Source of the DNA: Ketobacter alkanivorans
Lineage (GTDB): Bacteria > Pseudomonadota > Gammaproteobacteria > Pseudomonadales > Ketobacteraceae
Direction: 5' to 3'
DNA length: 64,000 nucleotides
Assembly (NCBI RefSeq): GCF_002863865.1
Contig: NZ_CP022684.1
Span: forward strand, 3,663,990 to 3,727,989
Made by a program: the position numbers and the translations under genes. The notes beneath the pieces were generated by a model. It did not search any database. It was not told the DNA's origin and was given only the letters and a program-made list of their open reading frames with translations. How positions within the stretch are numbered: position 1 is the stretch's first letter; each line of letters starts with the position of its first letter. Positions 50,753 to 61,300 of this stretch are shown here, one piece after another.

Positions 50753-51763
50753 TCAGGGTTTGAAGAGCGTTTCTCCCCAACCGCGGATGGCCTTGAGTAG
50801 GACCCGTTCGTAGCCAGTGAAGTCCTGGCTGCTGCCGGGAATAACCCGCTGCTGGTAGCCCTGATGTTGCAAGCGGGTTGCGTTCTGCTTGCGGGTTGCG
50901 GGGTTGGAGCGGGCATAAAATTCCGGCGCGATGTCCAGCACCGGTATGCGCAGATCCGTCATGTCTTTGGATTCATCAAACCCCTTCAGTTCTGGCAGTG
51001 GGGCTGGGTCGATGATCACCAGTCCGCTAATATCCTGCAGAAACAGCGTCTGTGCTTGTTTGGTTACCAGCGTCGCGCTGCTGCCCAGAGCAATGATTAC
51101 CAATGGCAGAGGGCTTTTCCCTGCTAAGTATTGGGTGGCGCTGCGGACTCTGGAATCCAGTTTTTGCGGCACGTCCTCCGCCTTGATTTCCGCGTCAGAG
51201 CCAGCCTTTGAGTCTCCAGGGGGTTCATAGGAAGGCATCATGTCCGGTGGTTCGGTGGCCTCCGTGTCCAGCTCGGCTGCGTCATTCCCCATAGCCTTTC
51301 CCTCCGCGTCGGCATCGGTTGTGGCCGTGCGGGGAGGAATTTTCTGGATGGGGCGATAATCGGGCACGGCGATGCTCAGCGTATTCCAGCCTTTTGCCGC
51401 CAGCTGCTGGCGTAAGGTGCGCACTACCCCGGGCCAGTCCGGATTCTGAAGGTTGTCATGTAAAATCAAGGCATTAGCGAAAGTCTCGCCGCTGTGATCC
51501 GCTCGGTACAGGGCCAGAAAACGATCCTTGCCACTGCCCAGCCACTGGCTTTCCGTTGCCGAATCGGTGCTTGCCAGCAAAGCGGCTACCGACTCATTGC
51601 GCAGGGTTTCATTGCGTTCGACCGCAGCCTTTGGCTGATCGGCTGGCTGGCTCTGCGCTGCTGGGGGTGCCTCAGTTTGCGCCAGGCTAGCTGACTCCGG
51701 GTACCAGAGCGCGGCGAGCGAACACACCAGTATCGACAGGGTTGGGGCTTTTAATCCGAACAT
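50753..51763 (-). CDS. DUF3530-family protein, alpha/beta-hydrolase-like, exported
   Basis: 336 residues with a signal peptide ending near SASLAQ (about 29), so probably periplasmic. LALYRADHSGETFANALILHDN and GWNTLSIAVPDYRP are conserved in DUF3530 proteins, which have an alpha/beta-hydrolase-like fold. The usual GxSxG elbow reads LVIIALGSSATLV, without a clear GHSxG, so activity is doubtful. An acidic insert (AEGKAMGNDAAELDTEATEPPDMMPS region, about 160-190) separates the halves. Function is not known. It is convergent with djlA and divergent from rpe. Confidence 0.75.
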   Translation of the reverse strand: MFGLKAPTLSILVCSLAALWYPESASLAQTEAPPAAQSQPADQPKAAVERNETLRNESVAALLASTDSATESQWLGSGKDRFLALYRADHSGETFANALILHDNLQNPDWPGVVRTLRQQLAAKGWNTLSIAVPDYRPIQKIPPRTATTDADAEGKAMGNDAAELDTEATEPPDMMPSYEPPGDSKAGSDAEIKAEDVPQKLDSRVRSATQYLAGKSPLPLVIIALGSSATLVTKQAQTLFLQDISGLVIIDPAPLPELKGFDESKDMTDLRIPVLDIAPEFYARSNPATRKQNATRLQHQGYQQRVIPGSSQDFTGYERVLLKAIRGWGETLFKP

Positions 51764-51877
51764 AGGCGTTGTTAATCAGCTTAGGCAAATTCTCAGTTGC
51801 CTTCAGTATAGACGGTGAGTGCAGTACAATGCGCGCTTCCTGCAAGCCGACCCGGAACTCTTTTACGGAAACACGCT

Positions 51878-52546
51878 ATGACCGATTACCTGATTGCCCC
51901 CTCCATTCTTGCTGCTGACTTTGCCCGTTTAGGCGAAGAAGTGGACTCCGTGCTGGCGGCGGGTGCCGATGTTGTTCACTTTGATGTGATGGACAACCAC
52001 TACGTACCCAACCTCACCATCGGCCCCATGGTCTGTAAAGCGTTGCGTAATTACGGTGTCACTGCCCCCATCGACGTGCACCTGATGGTGAAACCGGTGG
52101 ATCGTATTATCGGTGATTTTATCGAAGCCGGAGCCACCTACATTACCTTTCATCCCGAAGGCAGCGAGCACATTGATCGCAGCCTGGCCATGATCAAAGA
52201 AGGTGGCTGCAAGGCCGGGCTGGTCTTTAACCCGGCGACCTCACTGGCCCATGTCGAGCACGTCATGGATAAGCTCGATATGATCCTGCTGATGTCCGTT
52301 AACCCCGGTTTTGGTGGCCAGAAATTTATTCCCCAAACCCTGGAAAAACTGCGTCAGGCCCGCAAACTCATTGATCAGAGTGGCCTGGATATCAGGCTTG
52401 AAATTGACGGTGGTGTGGGTGTGGGCAACATTCGAGAAATTGCCCAGGCCGGTGCCGACACCTTTGTGGCAGGGTCTGCCATTTTCGGTAAAGAAGACTA
52501 CAAAGCCGTGATCGACGCCATGCGCGCCGAGCTGGCGCAGGCCTGA
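51878..52546 (+). CDS. rpe: Ribulose-phosphate 3-epimerase
   Basis: 222 residues from the ATG at 51878; an upstream ATG at 51815 would add an atypical 21-residue head. Interconverts ribulose-5-phosphate and xylulose-5-phosphate. [16 protein letters not shown] and [18 protein letters not shown] hold the N-terminal metal ligands, and [14 protein letters not shown] with LEIDGGV form the C-terminal signature. gph begins one base after the stop, so they form an operon. Confidence 0.96.
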   Translation: MTDYLIAPSILAADFARLGEEVDSVLAAGADVVHFDVMDNHYVPNLTIGPMVCKALRNYGVTAPIDVHLMVKPVDRIIGDFIEAGATYITFHPEGSEHIDRSLAMIKEGGCKAGLVFNPATSLAHVEHVMDKLDMILLMSVNPGFGGQKFIPQTLEKLRQARKLIDQSGLDIRLEIDGGVGVGNIREIAQAGADTFVAGSAIFGKEDYKAVIDAMRAELAQA

Positions 52547-52547
52547 A

Positions 52548-53246
52548 ATGCTGATCAAGCTGACCGGCCATTTTCAGGGCCACTTGCCGCAACTGATCGC
52601 TTTCGATCTGGATGGTACCCTGGTGGACAGCGTGCCGGACATTGCTGCCGCCACTGACCGCATGCTGGTGGCGTTGGGGCACCCGGCCGCCGGTGAGCAG
52701 CGCGTGCGCAGCTGGGTGGGTAACGGCGCGGGGCTGCTGGTTAAGCGTGCCTTGGCCGACAGTTATGATCCCGCGGCTGTGGCCGCTGTCAGCGATGCTG
52801 AATTCGATCCAGCCATGGCCGCCTTTCGTGAATACTATGCCGAGGAGAACGGCCGCCTGACCCGGTTGTATGCCGGTGTATCGGATGTGCTGAATGCCTT
52901 TTACGACCTGGGTGTGCCAATGGCCGTGATCACCAATAAGCCCAAGATCTTCGCCGATCCGTTGCTGGCAGAGCTGGATATCGCCCGCTATTTTGAATTG
53001 GTATTGGGCGGTGAATGCCTGCCTCAGAAAAAGCCCCACCCCATGCCACTGGAGCAGGCGTCCCGACAGTTTGGAGTCAGCTCAGCCCGCAGCTTGATGG
53101 TTGGAGACAGCCGCAATGATGTGGAAGCAGCCAAGGCCGCCGGGTGGGTAAGCGCGGCCCTGACCTATGGTTATAACCACGGCGAACCGGTGGCCAACAG
53201 CGAGCCGGACTGGTTGTTGGATGATTTTCGGGAGTTGATACTGTAG
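52548..53246 (+). CDS. gph: Phosphoglycolate phosphatase
   Basis: 232 residues, HAD superfamily. FDLDGTLVDSVPDI (motif I, about 20-33), AVITNKP (motif II) and VGDSRNDVEAAKAAG (motif IV) are intact. It removes phosphoglycolate, for example from DNA repair. It starts one base after rpe. The order rpe-gph-trpE is the same as in Pseudomonas. Confidence 0.95.
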   Translation: MLIKLTGHFQGHLPQLIAFDLDGTLVDSVPDIAAATDRMLVALGHPAAGEQRVRSWVGNGAGLLVKRALADSYDPAAVAAVSDAEFDPAMAAFREYYAEENGRLTRLYAGVSDVLNAFYDLGVPMAVITNKPKIFADPLLAELDIARYFELVLGGECLPQKKPHPMPLEQASRQFGVSSARSLMVGDSRNDVEAAKAAGWVSAALTYGYNHGEPVANSEPDWLLDDFRELIL

Positions 53247-53266
53247 GCATTTGTGAATTTTGAGGG

Positions 53267-53295
53267 TTGGCAGAATCCTGCGCCTGGTGTAATGT
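53267..53295 (+). promoter_or_regulatory. Candidate trp leader promoter
   Basis: TTGGCA (53267-53272, five of six -35 bases) stands 17 bases before TAATGT (53290-53295, three of six -10 bases). The start point would fall about 30 bases before trpL, as expected for an attenuated leader. Confidence 0.4.
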
Positions 53296-53331
53296 TGGGG
53301 AATATTCGAATCAAATCCGTGTGCAAATAAA

Positions 53332-53400
53332 GTGAACAACATATTTTCGAATCAACCTTCCTCTCTGATCACCGATCTGCGCTGGCGATGGCGTTGGTGA
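53332..53400 (+). CDS. trpL: trp operon leader peptide
   Basis: A 22-residue open frame from GTG 53332 to TGA 53398-53400, ending in LRWRWRW: three Trp codons in the last six, alternating with Arg. This is the hallmark of a ribosome-mediated trp attenuator: when charged tRNA-Trp is scarce the ribosome stalls on the Trp codons and trpE is read through. It lies 150 bases upstream of trpE. The weak point is the ribosome site, only AAATAAA before the GTG. The alternation with Arg codons may add arginine sensing, but that is speculation. Confidence 0.65.
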   Translation: MNNIFSNQPSSLITDLRWRWRW

Positions 53401-53553
53401 TACTCGTCTTCGGCTGGCTGTAACTTAAGCCCGGCCACCCCCATTGGTAACACGTTAAAAACGATTTCTGTAAGTTTTCTGTAACAACAGAACGTTAAGC
53501 ATATCGGTCACTTGTGTTTTTGGGCACAAGGGGCGCAGCAAGAGCGGAACACT

Positions 53554-55038
53554 ATGACACCGGACACGTTTAAATCATTGGCCGAACAGGGCTACAACCG
53601 CATCCCCCTGATGCGAGAGGCGCTGGCGGATCTCGAAACCCCCCTGTCTACCTACAAAAAACTGGCGGGCCAACCCTACACTTACCTGTTTGAATCTGTT
53701 CAGGGCGGTGAAAAGTGGGGCCGTTACTCCATCATTGGATTGCCATGCAGCACTCGCGTCATCGTGAGAGATCGCGAAGTGACCGTGCAAGAAGGGGATC
53801 GCATCCTCGAGCAAGTAACCGTCGACGATCCCTTGGCGTTCATCGAGTCGTTTCAGGGCCGGTATAACGTGCCCAATATCGAAGGGTTGCCCCGCTTTAA
53901 CGGCGGTCTGGTGGGATACTTCGGCTATGACATCGTGCGTTATATCGAAAAGCGATTGGATAAACCGGCCAAATCAGATCCCATTGGGACCCCGGATATC
54001 ATGCTGATGGTGTCTGATGATATTGTCGTGTTTGATAACCTGCGTGGCTCACTCTACGTGATAACGCATGTCGATCCTGCACAAGCGGATGCTTATGATC
54101 GTGGTCAGGCGCGGCTGGATGCCATCATCGAGCAGCTCAAGCAACCGTTGCCGCCGCAACCGGCCCCGCAGCGGTTTACCGTGCAGGAAAGTGATTTCAA
54201 ATCCAGCTTTCCGCAGCCTGCCTTTGAACAAGCGGTGGATGACATCAAGGAATTCATTCTGTCAGGGGACATCATGCAAGTGGTGATCTCCCAGCGTATG
54301 AGCATTCCCTACCAGCTTCCGCCGCTGGATCTTTATCGCGCATTGCGCTGCCTAAACCCGTCCCCCTACATGTACTTTCTCGACATGGGCGACTTCCAGA
54401 TCGCAGGATCTTCGCCGGAGATCTTGGCAAGGGTGGAGGAAGGCGTGGTGACGGTGCGACCTATCGCCGGAACCCGCCGTCGCGGTAAGACTCACGAAGA
54501 AGATCTGGCCATGGAGCAGGAACTGCTGGCTGACCCTAAAGAAATCGCCGAGCACCTTATGCTCATCGATCTGGGGCGTAACGATGTGGGGCGTATCGCA
54601 GAAATTGGCACCGTGGCCCTTACCGACAAGATGGTGGTGGAGCGCTATTCCCATGTTATGCACATTGTCTCCAATGTCGAAGGTCAGCTTAAACCGGAGC
54701 ACAGTTGCATCGATGTATTGCGGGCCACTCATCCGGCAGGCACGTTGAGTGGTGCACCAAAAATTCGCGCTATGGAAATTATTCACGACATCGAACCGGT
54801 AAAACGGGGTGTCTATGGGGGGGCGGTAGGTTACCTCTCCTGGCACGGCGACATGGACACTGCAATCGCTATTCGCACCGCGGTTATCAAGGATGGTCAG
54901 CTGCACATCCAGGCCGGCGCCGGTGTAGTGGCGGATTCAGTGCCCAGACTGGAATGGAAAGAAACCCAAAACAAGGCTCGGGCAGTATTTCGGGCGATGG
55001 CCATGGCGGCCAACGGTCTGGTTCCGGTGGAGGAGTAA
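53554..55038 (+). CDS. trpE: Anthranilate synthase component I
   Basis: 494 residues. Converts chorismate to anthranilate with Trp[18 protein letters not shown] (about 47-63) holds the Ser/Arg region for Trp feedback inhibition. The chorismate-binding core includes [33 protein letters not shown] and [18 protein letters not shown], all intact. ATG 53554 follows GGAAC; an upstream ATG at 53512 lies in leader sequence. trpG starts after three bases. Confidence 0.97.
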   Translation: MTPDTFKSLAEQGYNRIPLMREALADLETPLSTYKKLAGQPYTYLFESVQGGEKWGRYSIIGLPCSTRVIVRDREVTVQEGDRILEQVTVDDPLAFIESFQGRYNVPNIEGLPRFNGGLVGYFGYDIVRYIEKRLDKPAKSDPIGTPDIMLMVSDDIVVFDNLRGSLYVITHVDPAQADAYDRGQARLDAIIEQLKQPLPPQPAPQRFTVQESDFKSSFPQPAFEQAVDDIKEFILSGDIMQVVISQRMSIPYQLPPLDLYRALRCLNPSPYMYFLDMGDFQIAGSSPEILARVEEGVVTVRPIAGTRRRGKTHEEDLAMEQELLADPKEIAEHLMLIDLGRNDVGRIAEIGTVALTDKMVVERYSHVMHIVSNVEGQLKPEHSCIDVLRATHPAGTLSGAPKIRAMEIIHDIEPVKRGVYGGAVGYLSWHGDMDTAIAIRTAVIKDGQLHIQAGAGVVADSVPRLEWKETQNKARAVFRAMAMAANGLVPVEE

Positions 55039-55041
55039 ACC

Positions 55042-55620
55042 ATGTTGCTGATGATTGATAATTACGATTCGTTCACCTACAACCTGGTGCAGTATTTTGG
55101 TGAGCTGGGTGCTGATGTAGTGGTAAAACGCAACGACGAAGTCACCCTGCAGGATATTGAAAACCTGGCACCGGAGCGGTTGGTGATTTCACCTGGCCCC
55201 TGTTCCCCCAACGAGGCGGGCATCTCCATGGATGCCATCGCCCACTTTGCTGGCAAGCTACCCATTTTGGGCGTGTGTCTGGGCCATCAAAGTATTGGGC
55301 AGGTGTTCGGCGGTAAGGTGGTGCGGGCCGATGCCGTAATGCACGGCAAAACCTCACCCATATACCACCGGGATGAAGGAGTCTTCAAGGGCTTGGCTAA
55401 TCCCTTTGAGGCGACGCGCTATCACTCTTTGGTGGTGGATCGTCAGACCTTGCCCGAGTGTCTTGAGATCACCGCCTGGACCCAAGGGCAGGATGGTTCG
55501 ATAGACAAGATCATGGGCATGCGTCATCGTGAATTTAAGATCGAGGGGGTTCAGTTTCATCCGGAATCCATCCTCACCGAGCAGGGCCATGATCTGTTGA
55601 AAAACTTTCTGCAACTGTAG
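55042..55620 (+). CDS. trpG: Anthranilate synthase component II (glutamine amidotransferase)
   Basis: 192 residues. Supplies ammonia to Trp[20 protein letters not shown] is the family N-terminus; the nucleophile elbow is [11 protein letters not shown] (Cys near residue 79) and the His/Glu pair is in [17 protein letters not shown] site precedes the ATG. The sequence could also serve pabA function, since TrpG is often shared with folate synthesis. An 87-base gap with a GC hairpin separates it from trpD. Confidence 0.96.
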   Translation: MLLMIDNYDSFTYNLVQYFGELGADVVVKRNDEVTLQDIENLAPERLVISPGPCSPNEAGISMDAIAHFAGKLPILGVCLGHQSIGQVFGGKVVRADAVMHGKTSPIYHRDEGVFKGLANPFEATRYHSLVVDRQTLPECLEITAWTQGQDGSIDKIMGMRHREFKIEGVQFHPESILTEQGHDLLKNFLQL

Positions 55621-55634
55621 AACCCGACAGTGCG

Positions 55635-55654
55635 CCCCGGCTTTCGGGCCGGGG
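55635..55654 (+). promoter_or_regulatory. GC-rich hairpin between trpG and trpD
   Basis: CCCCGGC (55635-55641) pairs perfectly with GCCGGGG (55648-55654) around a TTTCGG loop. No T run follows, so simple termination is unlikely; it may stabilise trpEG mRNA or reduce read-through into trpDC. Confidence 0.5.
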
Positions 55655-55707
55655 GATCGTGCGGCGAAATGTGCTAGCATGGCCGCGAACCAAATGAAGG
55701 ATTTACC

Positions 55708-56745
55708 ATGAATATTCAGACCGCACTGAAGGCCATAGTCGAAGGCCAAAACCTGAGCGAGAGCGATATGTCCACCGTCATGGAGCAGATCATGACCGGT
55801 CAGGCCACCCCGGCCCAGATCGGCGGATTCTTGGTGGGGCTGCGCATGAAAGGCGAAACCGTCGATGAAATCACCGGTGCCGCCCGAGTTATGCGGGCGC
55901 TGGCGACCCCGGTATCGATCAAAGCGGAAAACCTGGTGGATACCTGTGGCACCGGCGGCGATGGATCCAAAACCTTTAACATTTCTACCACTGTGGCGTT
56001 CGTTGTGGCGGCCGCTGGCGGCAAAGTGGCCAAGCATGGCAACCGTTCCGTATCCAGCGTCAGTGGCAGTGCCGATGTGCTGGAAGCGGCCGGTGTGCAT
56101 TTGGGGCTAAGCCCTGAACAGGTGGCCCGCTGCGTAGAAAGCATCGGCGTTGGTTTTATGTTTGCTCCCGCCCATCACAGCGCCATGAAGCATGCCATCG
56201 GCCCGCGCAAGGAAATGGCCATACGCACGGTCTTTAATTTATTGGGGCCGCTCACCAACCCCGCCGGTGCCAAGCGCCAGGTGATGGGTGTGTTCGCCAG
56301 GCAGTGGGTGCGCCCCATTGCCGAAGTATTGCAGCGCCTGGGTTGTGAGCATGTTTTAGTGGTGCATTCTGCCGATGGTATGGACGAAATCAGTATTGGT
56401 GCCGAAACCTTCGTAGCAGAGGCAACGCCTACCGAAATCACAGAATACAGTATTCAGCCTGAGGATTTCGGCATGACTCGGGCTGCCATCTCGACTTTGG
56501 CAGTAGACAGTGTGGAAGACAGCCTGGCCATGATCAAAGACGTATTGAGTAAAAAGGATGGGCCAGCAGCAGACATTGTGGCTTTGAATGCCGGCGCTGC
56601 CATCTATGTGGCCGGGCTTGCCTCTTCCATAAAAGAAGGTGTGGCGCTGGCCCAGGATGCCGTTGGTAGCGGACTGGCGCACGCCAAGCTGGGGGAGCTT
56701 GCGCAATTGAGTAAAGTGCTTCAGCAAGAAAATGCCGGTGAGTAG
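55708..56745 (+). CDS. trpD: Anthranilate phosphoribosyltransferase
   Basis: 345 residues. Joins anthranilate to [22 protein letters not shown] (about 79-96) is the PRPP-binding loop; [18 protein letters not shown] and the metal-binding DEIS are intact, as is [18 protein letters not shown] precedes the ATG. trpC begins directly after its stop, so the two are coupled. Confidence 0.96.
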   Translation: MNIQTALKAIVEGQNLSESDMSTVMEQIMTGQATPAQIGGFLVGLRMKGETVDEITGAARVMRALATPVSIKAENLVDTCGTGGDGSKTFNISTTVAFVVAAAGGKVAKHGNRSVSSVSGSADVLEAAGVHLGLSPEQVARCVESIGVGFMFAPAHHSAMKHAIGPRKEMAIRTVFNLLGPLTNPAGAKRQVMGVFARQWVRPIAEVLQRLGCEHVLVVHSADGMDEISIGAETFVAEATPTEITEYSIQPEDFGMTRAAISTLAVDSVEDSLAMIKDVLSKKDGPAADIVALNAGAAIYVAGLASSIKEGVALAQDAVGSGLAHAKLGELAQLSKVLQQENAGE

Positions 56746-56757
56746 GTGAATAAAGGT

Positions 56758-57594
56758 ATGAATGATAATAAAGGTGAAACCGCGAGCCACAGCCAGCACA
56801 ACGATACACCCACTGTATTGAAAAAAATCGTTGCCCGTAAGTGGGAGGAAGTTGCCGAACGCAAACAGCAGCAATCGGAAGCGGCGCTGTTGGATAAGAT
56901 CAGGCAGGCTGATGCGCCCCGTGGTTTTGTGAAATCCATGCAGGCCTCGTTGGCAGCAGGTCGATCCGCTGTCATCGCCGAAGCCAAAAAGGCATCCCCC
57001 AGTAAGGGCGTGATTCGTGAGCACTTCGATCCTGCAGCCATCGCCCGTTCCTATGAAGAGGGTGGAGCCTCTTGCATGAGCGTGCTCACCGACCGTGACT
57101 TTTTCCAGGGCCACGAAGATTATCTACAGCAAGCTCGGGCAGCCTGCTCGTTACCGGTTATTCGCAAGGATTTCATTGTCGATCCCTATCAAGTCATGGA
57201 AGCCAGAGCCATCAACGCCGACTGCATTTTGTTGATCGCCGCCTGCCTGGCTGATCAACAAATGGCAGAATTGGCCGCAGCAGCCACTGAGCTGGGGATG
57301 GATGTGTTGATCGAGGTTCATGACCGTCACGAATTGGAGCGATCACTGCCTTTGAACCAGACCTTGGTGGGCATCAATAATCGAAACCTCCATACGTTTG
57401 AACTGAGTCTTGATACTACGTTTGAGTTGTTGCCACACATCCCTCGGCAGCGGATTGTGGTAACAGAAAGCGGTATACTGGGCCATTCTGATGTTGAGCA
57501 GATGCGCGAGCATGGCGTAAACGCCTTTCTGGTAGGTGAGACCTTTATGCGGGCAGAGCGGCCAGGGCAAAAACTCCAGGAATTATTCTTTTAA
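56758..57594 (+). CDS. trpC: Indole-3-glycerol-phosphate synthase
   Basis: 278 residues from ATG 56758. Closes the indole ring from Cd[19 protein letters not shown] marks the family start, followed by [15 protein letters not shown], the catalytic Lys in [11 protein letters not shown], and [11 protein letters not shown] and TESGI. The first 16 residues ([15 protein letters not shown]) are an extra hydrophilic head not usual in the family. GTG 56746, directly after the trpD stop, is an alternative start; AGGTG at 56744-56748 suits ATG 56758. There is no fused TrpF domain. Confidence 0.95.
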   Translation: MNDNKGETASHSQHNDTPTVLKKIVARKWEEVAERKQQQSEAALLDKIRQADAPRGFVKSMQASLAAGRSAVIAEAKKASPSKGVIREHFDPAAIARSYEEGGASCMSVLTDRDFFQGHEDYLQQARAACSLPVIRKDFIVDPYQVMEARAINADCILLIAACLADQQMAELAAAATELGMDVLIEVHDRHELERSLPLNQTLVGINNRNLHTFELSLDTTFELLPHIPRQRIVVTESGILGHSDVEQMREHGVNAFLVGETFMRAERPGQKLQELFF

Positions 57595-57783
57595 CGCCCA
57601 GCCTATTAGTTTTATAAGTGGGCGATCTGTGGACGCATTCAGAATAAAAATTTTGGTTATCGGTGTATACTAAGCTATTGGGTTGTTGATTCTGGTCAGT
57701 TTCAAGGCAAGTCAATCTGATATGGTCACAGTCAGTAGTTGTGATGCACAATAACGAATGGAATTGAATAACGGGGATAACAC

Positions 57784-57966
57784 ATGCAATTAATCGCAAT
57801 TCTGGGTGTACTGGTAGCCGTCAATCTTGGCATTGTATATGTCGGGTCCGAAGCGGTAGACGAGAGCCAGCCTCAAGTAGAAGGCGTGGTGGAAGTGGAG
57901 GCGGTGGAAGCCAGCGCTCCTGAGCAACCCGCGGTGGACGTTAAAAGCGAAGCCGAAGCGCAATAG
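57784..57966 (+). CDS. Small membrane protein, acidic tail (copy 1)
   Basis: 60 residues. A hydrophobic N-terminal segment (LIAILGVLVAVNLGIVYV, about 3-20) can span the inner membrane; the rest is acidic and rich in Val, Glu, Pro and Ala (EGVVEVEAVEASAPEQ). GGGGAT stands before the ATG. It is a clear paralogue of the next small gene: both share IAI-G-L-A-NLG-Y-SE and a GVVE-E-V segment. No known family was recognised. The strong match between the two copies argues strongly that both are real genes. Confidence 0.75.
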   Translation: MQLIAILGVLVAVNLGIVYVGSEAVDESQPQVEGVVEVEAVEASAPEQPAVDVKSEAEAQ

Positions 57967-58105
57967 CCCAGACTGACAAGTCACTAATAGTGCAGTGATA
58001 TTATGCCAAAAACCGCTGTAATTGGCGCTCTTGGCTATGGTATGTGCGCTGTATGTAGAGTACTTTGAGGGCGTTTTGCAAAGCAGCATCTAATAGGAGA
58101 GAGTT

Positions 58106-58267
58106 ATGGGATCGGTTATCGCAATCTTCGGAACATTGATTGCCCTGAACCTTGGGTTCGGTTACTGGTTGTCTGAACAGAACGATATTCAACAGCCAGA
58201 AGAAGGCGTGGTTGAGATAGAAGAAGTATCTGTTGAAGAACCCGTTGAGCCACCAGAAGGCCAATAA
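58106..58267 (+). CDS. Small membrane protein, acidic tail (copy 2)
   Basis: 53 residues, beginning after a strong GGAGA site (TAATAGGAGAGAGTT before the ATG). A hydrophobic segment (VIAIFGTLIALNLGFGYWL, about 4-22) is followed by an acidic tail with GVVEIEEVSVEEPVEPPEG. It aligns almost gap-free with the 60-residue copy upstream. It ends about 30 bases before a bidirectional terminator. Function is not known. Confidence 0.75.
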   Translation: MGSVIAIFGTLIALNLGFGYWLSEQNDIQQPEEGVVEIEEVSVEEPVEPPEGQ

Positions 58268-58294
58268 GTCGCTCCTGTCGTAATCGGCGCGCCT

Positions 58295-58325
58295 AAAAAC
58301 CCTGATCGTCGCATCAGGGTTTTTT
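58295..58325. terminator. Bidirectional Rho-independent terminator
   Basis: AAAAACCCTGAT (58295-58306) pairs with ATCAGGGTTTTT (58314-58325 approximately) around CGTCGC. It has T runs in both directions and lies between the small-protein gene and the convergent tamB gene, three bases from the tamB stop. Confidence 0.9.
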
Positions 58326-58328
58326 GTT

Positions 58329-61300
58329 TTAGTCCCGATCAAATGACCACAAAAGATCGAACGCGTTACTTTTTCCACTGATCACTTCAGCGTACAGGTT
58401 TTTTCTGATGCGGTATTTCAAGGTCAGTGTATTAACCGCCTCAAACATGCCCACACCATAGCGAATCATCAAATCTGGCGTAATGTAACCGCTCAGCCCC
58501 ACTTCACTGCGGTTCTCGGTGGAGCCGGTGCTTAATGTCAGATCCTGGATGCCAAGGGTTTCCCCTGCCTTGCGGGTCAGTGCACCGCTTCTGGCCTCCA
58601 AAGCCATGGAAACAGCCGCCTCTGCGGCCACGCTGGAAGAGTCCTGAGTGCTGTCGGTATTGGGCGCCCTGCCAGTGATCAAATAATAAAACTTCTCTTG
58701 TTGCGGCATTTCAGGAATCGAGAAGATGGCTATGTCCGGGCTACGGGCGCGCCCGGTTACCCGGATACCCACCACCACATTGTCGCTGATATTGTTACGT
58801 GTGGCAGACAAGCGCAGCTGCGGGTTTTCCAGATCATCGATAAAGATCAAATCACCATCAGTAATACTGAGGGACTGTCCGTAGGCCTGATAGGTGCCGT
58901 TCTTGAGTCGGATGATGCCCTTTGACTGCAGCAGGTCGGAACGATGCTGGCTGATGGTCATCTGCCCTGTAACGTCGGTTTCCAGCCCATAACCTTTAAA
59001 GCGCACATCATCCCCCAATGTCAGATTCAGGTTGCTGGAAATCTGCAATGCTGTGCCGTCTTCTGATTGGCTGCCTTCAATTACCGTATCCGGCGATACG
59101 GTAACCGCCTGCTCTGGTAGCGATTTCAAATGAATGCGTGCTTTAGGGATGTGGACATCACCGTTGATCGTGAGGGATGTCGGCGTCAGGTTGAACGCAA
59201 TATCAGGTTTCAGGTAAACCAATATATTTTCTTCCGGCCGATAGGCCAGGGTTTCAGACTGAAAAGATACCTTGCTCCACCAGTCTTCCTGCTGCCAGTT
59301 GAAGGTGCCATTAAGCTGGCCCGGTTTGTCACCCACCAAAAAGCTGCCCTCTAAGTCAGCAATACGCTGCTCGGTGGTGAGGTTGATGCTGATATCGGTA
59401 ATGGGAAGCGGCAGCATGGCGGTGTGAATTTCCCCCTGCACCAGGCTGGCTTTGCCCGATAACGTTGGTGACGCCAGAGTGCCTCCCAAATTGAAGTCTC
59501 CAGACAATGTGCCGTGCAAGTGATCACCTTCATCCACCAACAGCCAATGGGAAAAAGGGGATACGATGAAGTTGTCCACGAGCACTTCACCGGACAGTTG
59601 TTCTTCTTGCAGCCTGAGCTTGCCGTTACTGTTGCCGATGCTGGACTGTAACAGCCATTTGAAGGCGAGCGTGTCCTGGGCGAGATTGGCTGATAACTCA
59701 GCATGGTTGAGATCCAGCGTCATGGATTGTGCTGTGTTGTGGAATAGAACGATATGACTGTTCTCGCTGGAGGCGCTGGCTTGAATGGTCAGGTTTGGTA
59801 ACAGCTGAATGATGGCATCAAGGTCTGCTGAACCATGAAGGACCGCATCATTGGGCAGCCAGGGTTGCAGCCAGGCCAAGTTCAGGTTGCTGGCTGCCAA
59901 CTGCACGGGGGTTGCTGCATCAACGCTGGCGCGCAGGGTTTTTTGAGTACACAGCGTGCTGTCGAGATAGCTGTAGCACAAGGGTGATACGGTTATCTGA
60001 TCCAGGTTTTTCAGCTCTAATTTAAACGGTTTCTGTAGCTTCCAGGTTTGCGCGGGTTGCAGATAGGTTGTTTGAATACGGCTGCGATTGCATTGAGCTT
60101 GCCAGAGATCGGTATCAATCGTGGTGGCACTCAGGGGGAATTCGCCATGACACTGAACACTGAACTGGTTCGCCTGGTTATCTTGTATGCGAACGGAGGC
60201 GATATGATGCATTGCATTGCCTTCGATGGTTGCCAGGCCATCCAGAACGACCTGCTCGGCGATGCGTAGATCATCAAATCTTAATTGCAATTGATTGTGT
60301 TCACCGATCAACGGCTGAATGTTTACGATCGCCTGTGCGCTGGTCAGGGTGATGTCGTCGTAGGCTATGTGCTCGGCTTGCAGTGTGCCCTTGATCGCCG
60401 GGTGTTCCAGCCGGTCGCTAAGCGTGAGCTCTCCCTGCACCGAGCCTGCCAGCTTCGGCGCAATCAAATCGAACTGCTTTATATTCAGCGTGAGCTGCAG
60501 GTTGCTTTTTCCATTCAGGTTCAATGTGCCATTGGCTTTCACGTAATTGCGGTCTTGCAGTATTTCTACGTTGTTTACGTGTAGCTGTTCTTCAGCAAAC
60601 GCCACATCCCCGTTCATTTCCCAGGGGGTGTTGTGCAGAATTCCATTGAGCTGATCCAGCGATGCGGTGATTAACACCGAATGCTCAGATAATTGGCCGC
60701 TATGGTGGATGGTTCCGCTTACCTCTCCCTGTATGGAGTCTTCAAAGGGTTGCAGGCTGACCTTACTGAGGTCGGTAACGGCGTTCCATGTTAATTCGGG
60801 TTCGAACAGCAGCTCTCCGTGGCTGCGCAGTTTGCCTTCGGGCAGCGTTATGATCAGATCATCCAGCTGCAAGCGTTCCATCGTCAGCAGGGAGCTGCTG
60901 CTTAGCTGTAGCGGTGAAGGGAACAGGGGGCTGCTGAGCTTGCCCGACAGCGTTAACGTCAGGCCGTCAAGATCACCTTTGCCTGCAACGTTTGCTTCCA
61001 AAGCGGTGATAGTGGTGTCATCGATAGGGTAAATAAACGGCTCTGACAGCTTCAGTTTGAAGTCAACAGGCAGCGTTTCGAGCAGAGGCTGTAAGGTCAT
61101 ATCCAGCTGGCTGGCTAATGGCCCATAGCTTTGCGCCATGATCGACAGTTTATCCAGATCGCCTTGTGCATGCGCGGTCAGTTTGCTCAGCGGGTATAGC
61201 TCGGTATCGCATGTTGCGCGAACATCAATGGGGTAGCGCCGCGTGAGCCGGATCATGCCACTGCCTTGCCACGTGCAATATTCATCGCTTGCATTGAGGT

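Larger units (their letters stand above)
53247..53553 (+). promoter_or_regulatory. trpE 5' leader region
   Basis: 307 bases between gph and trpE. They hold a candidate promoter (53267-53295), the trpL leader peptide (53332-53400), a GC-rich possible stem (GGCTGG at about 53411 with CCGGCC at about 53431), two direct copies of TTCTGTAA at 53466 and 53477 (11 bases apart), and an inverted repeat TTCTGT-AACA-ACAGAA (53477-53492). I do not see a classic GC stem followed by a U run, so the terminator half of an attenuator is not resolved. Confidence 0.6.

Noticed and set aside
57600..57783. Promoter before the first small-protein gene (TATACT near 57667)
   Set aside because: The -10 is good but no -35 stands at 16-18 bases and there is no extended -10, so it was not listed.
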